This document shows, piece after piece, positions 24,401-36,400 of a stretch of 64,000 nucleotides of DNA. The first letter of the stretch is position 1; the number at the start of each line of letters is the position of its first letter. The notes below the pieces were generated by a model that was given only the letters and a program-made list of their open reading frames with translations, did not search any database and was not told where the DNA came from. Origin of the DNA: Undaria pinnatifida (Eukaryota; Sar; Phaeophyceae; Laminariales; Alariaceae); the NCBI GenBank assembly GCA_012845835.1, contig JABAKD010000027.1:6193465-6257464 (forward strand), written 5' to 3'. The position numbers and the translations under genes are program-made.

Positions 24401-27400
24401 ACGTAATCGAAATTATCCACTGCCGAACGTTTACCCGCAAATGCTGCATGAGTATACAAGTGTTGAAATACGGATTCTGCAGTCCACTAGTATCTAGTTG
24501 GTTGGTGGTCACTACCCCGAGTACACCAAGTATCTTGTTCTAGATGCCGAGAAATGCAGTATGAGGGGAAGGTCGGTCTGCTCTTACTTCCCGTACACGA
24601 ATTGCATGTTCAAGCTGTAACTAGCTTACCAACGCAAGTATCGGGGAGCGTTGCGAACAATATTGCAGGAATGTTACTGTACGACGGACTGCCGGCCAGT
24701 TCGACAACCAACCCGTAGAGTACATCTGCCCGTAGCACGGGCATTACTCCGTATGGATCAGGTGACGATCAGCCCCACCTCGATCACTCTCCTCTCCCTC
24801 CCGCTCTAACCTCATTAGTAGTTTCTCCTTGTACTGCCTCATACCTCACCTCATTATTAGTATTTCTCCTTGTGCTTCCTCGTACCTCGTTCCTTCTTGG
24901 GTTTCACCTTTTGGCAATAAGCGCCATTTTCCAAAATATCTTTCTAATTTTCTTCTCCATCACAGGCTATCTCCATAGACACTTCGGTGCCACCTCTGGA
25001 CCCAGGCTACGGTAGGGGGGTCCCCTTTTGGGCCTTTTATTTCAGTGGCTAGGGGTCACTCGCGCGCGTAACCCCTTTGTTCCTATGTAATCTTACGTAT
25101 TCTTTATGTTTTACATTGACGAAATCAATCCGCAATGCAAAGGTGATCTAAGCTGCGGCAAACCAAGTTCCTAAACCATCTTCATCCGTAGGGTACAGAG
25201 CTACTCGTGCGAGTGGCTCAAACACACCAGTGAAAATGGGGGTACCCCCCCTACCGTAGCCTTGGTCTCTGCAACTCTTATCATAGAGACAGGGCCTCGA
25301 TACGCATCGTTGTATAAGGTTATAAGCTTAAGGCGTGGACGGCCGCTCACCTCAGCAGGACGAGCATCGCAGTAAGACCCGGGCTAGGTGACCATCCACG
25401 TCACACTGAAGAAAGACATTATTGTGCACACGTCGGACAGATCACCGATCCCCACTTGACGATCTAGACCTTTCAAAGAAGATGTGAATGGCCTAGATCA
25501 TGCTACCGGGGGGGAGCCATGCGATCTGTACCATGTGGCAAACGTTTTTCAGGCTTGGATCTGTACTCTATAGATTATACTAGTTACTACGTACGTTCAG
25601 ATCCTGCATGGTAAATACAGGACCTACGGTAAATTACCTAGATCGTGATCTGTCCGAGGGATATTAGACTATGGAAATAACGATAACTCCGAGATAGCCT
25701 GCTGTTAGAGACAGAGACAGACACGCACAGTGGTCGCTGTATGCCATGCTTTACATACAGCAAGCAGCACCAAAAATCCGTTATGTATGCCCACCGCAAG
25801 ATCCATATCCGTCTACCGAAGGTACGTGCAATGGTAGAGGTGTACTCTTTCGTTTCTGAGGCTCCTCACGTGAGGAATTCTATACAGGTACCTCGCGCAC
25901 AAAAGCGTATTTTTGAGTAAACAGAAAGTGAAACGCGATGACCAAACCCATGGTCTAGCTAGGTATTAAAAAAATGTGCAAAGTGTAAACCAAGAAGGAC
26001 ATTACAACAATTTTGGGACAAGGAGCTCCGTCCTATCAGGAAATCTATTTGCCAGCACGCGTCCTAATCCAGCACCAGCAATCCGTTACATCCATCCCGC
26101 GATCCTTATCCATCCACCTAGGAAACCGGAGAATGCAACCAGGGTGTCCGTTGATTACAACAGGCGGCACGACTACGTTGGAAACCCGGTGATATCTGCG
26201 CCATGTATCGTAGAAGTCCGTCAACAAGGAGAAATGCCTCAGAGCACGACTGGAATACCCCTGATCAAATAGTGCGGCAAGTGTTCACACATTGGGCAGA
26301 TCACATCTCATTTCGCAGCCTGTGCCATGTAGGGCAGACCTGGTCTAAATCACCTACATGGACCATAGATCACGTTGCTGGGTGGTAAACGTATATTTTC
26401 GTGGTCTAGCACACATTTCCGAGGTTGGTTCTGCTAAACAGGTCGTGCACAGCATATCATAGCAACAGAAACGACAACTAAATGATCTAGATCGTGATGT
26501 GTCTGATGCGTACACGTTTTCAGCCAACTGCGTACGTTTCGCGATAAGCGTCGGTTTTTGTGCGGGATGGGTCTGCTCCAGCACAGGAGGCACGCCCACT
26601 GCGTGTACTTCGGGGTGGTGCATAAACTGGCGGCGCACATTGTGCCTTCTACTGCGGATGTAGGCGTTTTACGGCAAGCTGAAGTATATGGGGTACGCAA
26701 CGAAACGGTTGTATGGCAGAAGTAAAACCGCTACGTAGGGCATCCCAAGAGGGTGACCCCTGACTGCGATAAGTACCTGCCTCCACCCAGACCAAGGCTG
26801 CCTGCCGTAGGCCACTCGCGCGAGAGGTAACTTTTGCTGGCGCAGCGGAACAACAGGTCCATGGCGGCGGTTCTCCATAGCACAGGGAAACGCCGAAGCT
26901 TAAGAATGCAAAGAAAAAGGGTATATATTCCCGCGGGCCGTAGACGTCACCCCTATACGGTAGGCTTGGTTTCCACTCACCCGCCAGCACCGACGCCATT
27001 CCTGGTGGCTGAGTCTACAAGACTGTTAATAGGGTTTTCAAATATGGAGGCCAGTATCTCCAGAGAAACCACGGCCGAAACCCTCCCGGCCATAAGCACC
27101 GACGGTCGGGAAAAGGCGTAAAATACCAGCAACGCGTACACCGCCTTTCATGTGCCGCACAGAGGAATATGGAGGAACAAGCACCGCGAAGGTAGGGACA
27201 ACGAGAGCGCATACATCGAAGGTTAGACAATCAGAACACATTATATTTTTCATGCGGCAGCTGAGAAGTCTGCCGATATTGAGATCAGCGTACATTTCTA
27301 TCGGTCTAATGTGTGCTAGATTTAAAATCGTACGACACTTTAAAGGAGTTAAAGTTGTCGAGACCGCTCATGATATCGGGTGCATTGTGATGGGGAAATT

Positions 27401-30400
27401 ATATTACCATCGAGGGGATATACATGTTTTAAACTATCGTTGTGAAGGGTAGAACATGGCCAACGTGCATGGTGTATCGAACTGCCTGATAGCCGTATTG
27501 CAACGATTGTACGCGACAACTTCCGAAGCGTCATTGATACAGCCGACTCTGTTTCGTTTGGGTCTTACGGTATCAAGGCTAGCTACGCTCGGGCAACACA
27601 TCAAGGGACCCTGCAGCAGAACTTGTTTTGATACAGACAGATATGTTTGATTCGGGTCTTGTCACTCAAGGCGTGCTATTCTTCGGCAACAAATCAAAGG
27701 AGGGTATGAATACTCGTACGAAATAACTTGCCGCACCTCTTGATGCCTGGCCGTTCTGTCCGCAATCGCTGAAGCAACTGGCGAACTGACGAAAGAAACC
27801 ATTGCCCGCACGGCGCTCATCATACCTATCTGGCGGTCTGTCTCGCAAAAAGAGTGGATGGTGGGCAGGTTTACGGGTGAACTACAGTCGGGACACAAAT
27901 GTTAGCACTTGAGGGATGCGTGAGGTTACCTCGATTTCGGATAAGCAGACAGTACGGCAGCTTACCTCGTGACCGAGGAGACATGCGCTCGTCGACCTTT
28001 CAGTGCACGCGCGAGCGACGTCCTACTACCACAGGTATAATGATCGTACTTGTTATTGCTGTTTACCCAGGAACATATGAGCTCGGTGGCAACCATTCAG
28101 CGATGGTGTCAAGCCTAAATCCCCATTGCCGTAATTCGTAGGCGGGGAATGAATCAGTTATATCGTTGAGTGCACAGTAAACTGTTTTCTTTGCAGCAAA
28201 GGTTGCAGATATTTTTTATATTGCGACAGGTGCAGTCAGTATCAAGTTACGGTTGAAAATGAGTATGTACACATTCCAATATTAATACAAAATGTGACGA
28301 TGTCACCTTTATCGAGGGGTCGTGTTGATGATATGTTCTTCGCTACAGCAGAAAATAGCCTACTAAGTCGCTGATTGTTAACACAGCAGTGGTCTACAGT
28401 CGGTGCCCAGTAGCACGAGGCACTTTTGAAGAAACCCATGACAGGCAGCGCCATGCGGTATATCTACGTACCGGTACTAAGCACAAGAGCGGGCTGAGCT
28501 TTCGCCGACGTCCGCCAAAAAGGTCGAAAAGGCCGATTTTTGCGTAAAATAAAACATGTTTTCTTAAAAATCCCGAGTTTATACAGAGCCGAGTTTTATT
28601 TTATTCCAAGTCGATTTTGAGGGGACAGGGCCCCTTTCCCCCCCGGGGGGGGGCGAATTTTGCATAAAAAGCCAGTTTCACTCGTCCCCTGCATATAGCG
28701 CCTCCACACTTATGTGGGAGCCCTGTTTTCTATCACCCCAGCACTGAGGCAGTGTATTTATATATTATATCTTGTGAAGATAACCGCAGATCGAGCCATC
28801 TTCGCGCATAGTCAAAGTCGAGTTTGCGGATTCGAGCCAAATTTCGATTATAAGAGCGAATAAATGACGTTATGGACTCCGCCGATTACTTGGTTTTTGT
28901 TTGGCGAGCTTCCACGCAAAGAGCCGAAAGGAGCCGGAAACCGTATGTTTTCGATTTTTTGGTAAACAGTCAACGAAGTGCCTTCTTTCGAAACAAAAGC
29001 CAAACACCAACAACACCATGACAAGCTCGCGGGGGCTCAGCCTAAAAAAGAGTGGTGTATCCAGATAATGCGTCCAAAACGAAACGGATTCAAACACCGG
29101 TAAGAGAAGTATGATTAGAAATCAGGAACCGATAAGAATAATATGTTGTTTATTGTTCATAGAGATAATTCAGCGTTATGGATCATACCTTTTTTTTGCA
29201 GAGTACGTACGTAGCTTACTTTGACAACAGCAGCTAGCTGGCATTGTTTGGTTGGCCGCGCTTGTGGAGATACCAAGTGGATACCGTACGGGACGGTGCT
29301 GGCAGACTGGTAGAACACGCAAACAGACAAAGCTGTTGTTTAAAACTGGACAGCGGTCGCTCACTGGACCAGATAATTCGTGATTTCTCCCGCTCACCCG
29401 CCCTTTTTCTTTCGAAGGTGAGGGGACGGAGATATTATGAAGATGTAGGTACTATTCTCGTATACCTGAGGGTATATGTACTTGCTTTATTTTACTTTTT
29501 TCAGTGGCATGCGAGGGTTTATATCGCGGTATATGTTTTCTCGGAGGAGTTGTGTGGAGGAGTCAATGGTGTTGGACCGTTCGGTGTCTCAGTCGTCCGA
29601 GAACTCGCACAGTAGAACCCAGAGGGTGGGAGGAGGGAGATGTGTTTATAAGCCAAGACATGTAGGTATGAGGCAGAGCTGGATACTGTGTCAGACATGT
29701 CAGCCAGCTGTTCTCCCTCCCAAGCCACAGAAAATGATAATATACAACGCAATTCGAAAGGTATATACAACAAACGCACAGCTCGATTTTGCAAATTTTC
29801 ATCCGGAATTTTGGCACCGCGTTTTCATGAAGCCCGTGGGAAATTAGTTGTTTCCTGTTCTTTTATCCTTTTTCTAGATGAATTTCAGACGCCGTTTTAG
29901 TTCTTGGGGTTGCCTCTTCCTTTATCGGTCAAATCTCTCGAAAAGAAAAAGGAGAAAACCCGAAAAGGCACGTCCCGGTGGGTGCATGAACACCGTCGTG
30001 TCAAATGTTCATGTCCAACTGCGTAAAATTCAGTTGAAATTGGACTGTGCGTGGCTGATCTCCTGTTTCGACGCTGTCTTGGGTGGACCAGCTCGTACTT
30101 GCTTCACCGTGAATCCATCATCGTGGGGGCGGGGGTGCCGCAGGGGCGGGGGTGCCGCTCATTCCTTTCCTGGGTAAATCTTGTAATAACAACAAAGCAG
30201 ATGACGCCGTCCAACCGACGTCGGGTCAGGAACCATACTGGCTTACAAATGCAACTACTATAAGTAGAGGGTTAGGAGCATTGCTGCCTGGTCTGTCCTA
30301 CTTACAGTCTCTACGACGGCGGTGTCCATACCAAAACCATCGCCCTAATATAGCCTCCAAGGGTGTACCCAAAAGGAAACAGAACGGACAAAATCAAAGA

Positions 30401-33400
30401 GAAAAAATCTGGTCATGTCATGGGCCGGCGCTGGTGGACCGACTCATCTTTTTTTCATGTCGTGGGCTGCGGCCCGGCCCGGTCCATCGATTTTTGAGTT
30501 GGTTGGCCGCGGCCCGCCCGGCCCATCAATTTTTCAGAGAATGGGCCCCGGCCCGGCCAGGCCCATCTAATGTTTGAACGATGGGCCGCGGCCCGGCCCG
30601 GTCCATCGATTTTCACATGTTCCCGGCCCGCCCCGCCCCAGCCCATGACATTCTCGATTTCTCGATTCCGGCTCGGCCCCCGGCCGGGCCCGGCCCATGA
30701 TATTTGCAGCGAGACACGGCTCTATGCGGGCCGGCCCGTGGATTTAAAGGGCAAGCCCATGGGCCAGCCCATGTGTTACCCTGTACTAAAAAACAGCCAC
30801 AAAGGTGCACCCTGACCTTTTTAGTGTTTTGGTTGTGTATCAGACAGTTTCGGAATATAATTTATTTTCCGGAATTAAGATACTTCCAGATTCACAGGGA
30901 AAATATGCGTTAAGTTCGGGTGTAGCTCCCAAAATCCAGAACCAGAGAAGTTTTTGGGGCGCTCGTTCGGCGATTCAACATCCGGTTCAAAACCAGAACG
31001 AACAAGGCTCAGGATTTTATGTATCAGTGTTTTACTGTGAATCGCGATCTGAACTGAATCACACACGCCACCCAAACACACGCAGCGTTCCGACCAACAA
31101 GCGAAGCGCGCCCCATACCAGTAGCAAGCCACGGCAATAGCTGCAGCAGCGAAACACGCATGCAGCAGCAGACGGCCGCAACTATGTGGGTTATCTCCTC
31201 AAAGGTTCGAATCGACGCAAACATGCCACATACAGCGGCAAAGGCGAGGGCAGCTGGAAGAGAAGAAGGTGCTGGGTGCTGGGGAGACGGGTTCACCAAG
31301 ATGGCCAGCTATCGCGATCAAAACGCACAAGGGCCATCCAACCTGTCGGAAACGTACTTACTCGCGGCGCGATGCTGCTGCGTGTTGCTGCTGCAGCATG
31401 GTTTGTTAATCTGGCAGCCTCGGCACAAGCCTGTGGTAGGCAGAGTCGTAAAGCTCGCGATCTAGCGCACGTGTAGTTCAAAACATGAAAAACCTGGCAC
31501 CTGGGACGCCTGGTACGCCAATTCACACACACTGCTATGTGGGAGTTGATTGACACAGAGTCACTGCCTTGTTGTATGTTCGATCCGACCTCCGATACGT
31601 AGACCCTGGCCACGCGCTGCTGCTACTGCTGCGTGTTTCGTCGCACAGACAGTCTGGTTAGCTGTGTAGCTAGCTACCGGCTGCTGCGTGCCGTTGTTCG
31701 TTTGTTCAGCCAAATGAAAATACAGAAGAAACAACACGAAAGCGAATCGTTTTTTTTTCAGTACACCACATATCATGGGACGCGGCCCGGGTTGGCTCGT
31801 GAAAACGCATGGGCCTCATGGGCCGTGAGGACATCATCATCGTCGTAGCATCAGTACACCACTCATTGTGGGCCGTGGCCCGAGCCGGCCCGTGAACACG
31901 TGGGCCGCCTCATGGGCTGGGCAGAGCGGCCCATCCAAAGTGCAAATCTCATCGGCCGCGGCTGGGCCCGGCCCATCAAATTTCGAGTCGATGGGCCGCG
32001 ACCCGGCCCGGCCCATCAAATTTTCAGATCATAGGCCGCGGCCCAGCACGGCCCATCAAATGTTCAGATGATGGACCGCGGCCCGGCCCGGCCCATCAAA
32101 ATTTCAGATGATGGGCCACGGCCCGCCCCGGCCTATCACATTTGGAAAGTTGTCGGCCCCGGCCCGGCCCAGCCCGGCTCATCACACTTTCAAACCTCTC
32201 GGCCCGGCCCGCATTTTCGGTCCATAACAGGCCCTGTAAAAACGCCAGTGACCGTACCACCCGTTGCTTCCTAGAGAGACGAGCTCTTAACCGCAAACTA
32301 CAAAACAGGTATACACAGTGCAAATAAAGCGAGGTGAAAGCATTAATAGCTAAATACTACCACCATAAAAATGTAAAATACATTCCAGCGGTGAGATCGC
32401 AGGTTCGTCGGATCTCATATTTGCGAGCTATGTGTGATATTCCCATGGCGCGTATTACTGGGTGTGTGTCCTCATTAAGGCTATAGGTCGGCGGCTCCCC
32501 TTAAAACTACAGCGTAGCTTGTGTACCAGGGTCGACAGGGTGGTGTTTCGAGCTGGGTTGGCCAAAAAACGCGTTTTCACTCGTCCGGTGGTTTCTCTAC
32601 AATTTTGATCATTACGACTCATAGGTAGTGGCAGTTTGTTTCTGAGGTTTCAGCACGTTTGCCGACGTTGGAATTTTCGAAATCCGAGGTAGTTTTGTTA
32701 AAAAATATACCTAAAAAAAACAGAAAACATGCCTTTTCGTTGAACGACATGTATAATATTGTAATGGAGTGAATCAACGCCCTCGCCCTTCGTGTCTCCG
32801 TAGGCCGATTGCTGCTTGTATACCGTAGGTGCATACCCTTTCTCGAGCTCTAACAGTCGTGAGCTCCATCATACGTAGGGTTGTCATCTTGCAATGAGGC
32901 ATTTACGCCTCATGATTACGAGGTGTGGGGGAATCTATAGCTTAATTTCCGTTTGTTTCCAATAGCCATATCTTCGATCCCCTTTCTAATTCTGGATGTG
33001 TTGTTGACATCCTTTGATTGCCATGTGATCTGCATCTACGACCATTCAGGGTGGGCTAATGTAATGGGGTGCTCTCTGTAGAAGGGTAGTTTATAGATTC
33101 GACGTGAAACCATGCCATGTTTGAGGTGAAACCATGTGATGTTAGATGTCAGACTCACGTCAAGGCCATCATAGATCGGCGATAATATAGGTGACGATGG
33201 TGGGACAAGCAGGACGCCCCTCGTCTCACTACCCTGCCCTACCCTGTCTTGTTTTTCTCGGTCTGTCTTTTTGCGTTCTATGTGAAGAACTAATGTATAA
33301 GCTTTGAACCTAGCCAGCGAGTCATGAAGAGAGACTATTAATACTAAACACACCGGAACCCATGAGGGGCACTATTCCGAACACCGACCAGCCGCGTATC

Positions 33401-36400
33401 CCCCACTCGGAGTACCGTGACAATATGTCGATATTAGAGTGTAGCAGGTAAATAAAGTCCATATCCCCGTCTTGCGGATCTCGATCAAAATCGGTGTGCA
33501 TCAACCTTGGGACATGACGAACCGACTGATATCCTTGTCATCGTCTATTTCGCCGTGCATGAAGAGATATGGCGTGCGTACGATCCCCTACAAACGGTTG
33601 AGATAATGCGATGATATTACAAAATCTGGGATTCTTGGTACAAATTTTGTTTTCTTGGATTGGAAGTTTTACACGTCCTACGTAAGGGGAACCCAAAGGC
33701 ATTGCCTGCTGCACCTTTTTCTTTTTTTTCTGCTAGTTGTGGCCGAAACCAATTTCCGGATTCTCTAAATGCGCCTAAATCACGAAAATAAATAAAATGG
33801 TGCAGTAAGCAATACCTTCGGAAGACTATTATGACGCACGTGTCAAGTTTTCAGATCAACACTAGAAGAAACGGACTGAGAAAGCGCCTGGCCAATTCAA
33901 AAGCTGATCTTGGCCAGCCCAGCTCGTAGTCAATCTGTTCACGGAAACTGCAAAAACTCGTTTTCGAGGGGGACACAATCTGACGGCTGTGGAAGGAATG
34001 CATCCGTTGTCATTTATATCCTGTAAGTCGTATAACCGGTGAGGGGAGGGCGGGGTTTTCAGCCGGCAGGGGGGGGGGGATTTCAAACATTTTTAGTTCG
34101 CGTAAATGTATAGGAGCTTACTGTACGTGTGGTGCTAATATTACTGGTTTAGGCGATGGAGGGGACGGCGGGGAAAGAGGAGGCAGAGGGAGGTTAACTT
34201 GACCTTTAAGACCACATAAATGAAATAGAGCTACTGCATGGAAGGCTCGAAAGGGTAAAAAAGTGATATCACCTGGCGGGTAGTGTCACTATTCTGGCGG
34301 ATTTAAATTTAAGGCGGGGGGGGAGGGGAGGGGGGGAGGGGGGAGGGGGGCGGGGGGGGGGTTACTCATTTGTTGCTTGCCTTAGTAAATTGATCATTGA
34401 CCACGCATCGCTTCCGAAACGGAGCACCGTTCGTACTCCTAATAGAGACACCTCCAACATTCTGGGGCTCATTACGCTTCTTCCACATACTTCACAGAAA
34501 CTGGTTGTTTGTTTGTTTGTTTGTTTCCTCACACTTTTACTTTCCAGCCTCTGGACAAGCCGTGGTCACAAGTGTCGTCCCTTCTCCCCCACGGGTTCTT
34601 GCCTTAATTTTTTTATCGCGCATAGGGTTCAGCAATCCCGCTGCTCGTCGATTTTTCATCGCATGTTGCTAACTCACGCTCTCGCGCTTTCCGCAAGTCA
34701 ATCTGTGCACAATAAAAAGTCCCTAAGAATTTATTCGAGTATGCACCCGGGGGGACTCGAACTCACGAAACTGACCTATACCGGGCTCGAGGACAACCTG
34801 ATACGCCACCGGGGCGACCTGTTTATCCTAATCCCGTCCTGGTTTGTCGTCTGCGGCCACCATCTATCTCCTACGATAGCGATCGTTTGCTCGCTACTCT
34901 TTAGTTTACCAAACTCTTCCATGTCACATAGGCCTAATTTCCTCACCTCCTCCTCTAACGCATGCCGTTATTCCTTGAATATTTCACATTCTCTTACTAT
35001 GTGGGTTTTACTCTCTGTTGTTGTGCCACACGGGTACATAGTTGTAGCCACGTCCTCCTCCCCACTACTGGTACGAGTATATCTCTTCTTTCTGGTAGGT
35101 CCAGGTCCCCTACACGAAATCGCAGTTTCAGCTTTTTCGCGTAGTCCATTCGGCCGTGCAGATACGTTTTCATTCCAACATCTTCCCTCAACCCCCCATA
35201 TATCTCTAATTGCTTCCCCTATTTCACATTATTTCTTAGCGCTTGCCTTTTCTTTTCTTTTGTTATTTCTTCAACTTCTGTCTTGTACCCGCCAAGCTTC
35301 TCTATAGGCGGTACCTCTTCTTGATCTCCCCCTACATCCTTCAATATTTTCTCGACTACGTTATCCCACCTTACTCCAGCTCGCCCTTTTGTTATTTTCT
35401 CCCATACAGCCCTATCAACCATGGCTGGCAACCTATTTTCTCATATATTGTTCACTTAATATTGCCATTTCAACTTTATTTATCACGTCTCTATTTGTTT
35501 TCAGTGGGTACATTCCTCGTTTTTCTCTTAATAACGTATTACTGGTCGTACTTGAGCATCTTAGTATCTTTTTCGCTGCTGACATATGTACTGCTTCCAG
35601 TTGTTTTACGACCTTCGCGTTCCCTTCCCATGCTTCTCCTGCATACTCTAACTTTGGTGCAATCACATTCATCAGAATACATATGTATTTTAATCCTCAG
35701 CTCCAGAGTGACTGGCGCCTGTCCTGTGACCACGGACAACAACAACAACAACAACAACAACAAACAGGGCAGGGTAGAGCAGGTAGTGCAAGGTAGTGCA
35801 AGGTACTGAGATATGGGGCGTCCTGCTTGTCTCATCATCGCCACCTAGATTTTCGCCCATATATAATGGCCTTTGCGTAAATGTGACAAATAATAATAAT
35901 ATGTTGCGAACATCAGTGTCGACCAAATCCGTGATTTTAATATCATATGTGACCTAAACCTCTTGAAAACACCCCCCCCCCCCCCCCCCCCTTCTTTTTT
36001 GTTTTTTTTTCTCGCCTTCTCTTGCTTAAACGCCCCACCTACTATTGAAATCCGCCAGAGTAATAAACACTTCCACGCCCTGGATATTGCCTCGTTATCG
36101 TTTCAAAGCCGTCCATGCCGCTGCTGCAATTCCCACCCACCCCCGCCCCCAACGCCCCCTCCTTCCCCACCACCCGCACCATCGCCTAGACCTAGCACCA
36201 CGCGTATAGCAAACCCCTACATCTATGCGACCTAAAGCCCTCCCCCCCCGCCCCCGGCCCCCCCCGCCACATTCCCCCGCCCTCCCCCACAGGAAACATT
36301 TATAGTTTCCACGCACAAATAGACCTGCCCCACCCGTCCCCTCCCCCCCCCTTCCCCCCTCCCGCCCCCGTTTTGATCAAAATCAGGCCCCCACGTCCTT

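Noticed and set aside
30420-32225. CRISPR-like array
   Set aside because: Spacers are repeats of the same AT-rich sequence and units are degenerate; this is a minisatellite in a eukaryotic intron.
34390-35307. 305-codon plus-strand open frame
   Set aside because: It is the antisense of LINE copy 2 and its nested SINE; the minus strand carries the recognisable RT-ORF sequence.
35963-36235. Proline-rich plus-strand protein shared with 20.0-20.2 kb
   Set aside because: It is the translation of repeat E1 through its C-run; the same peptide appears wherever E1 is copied, with no sign of selection.
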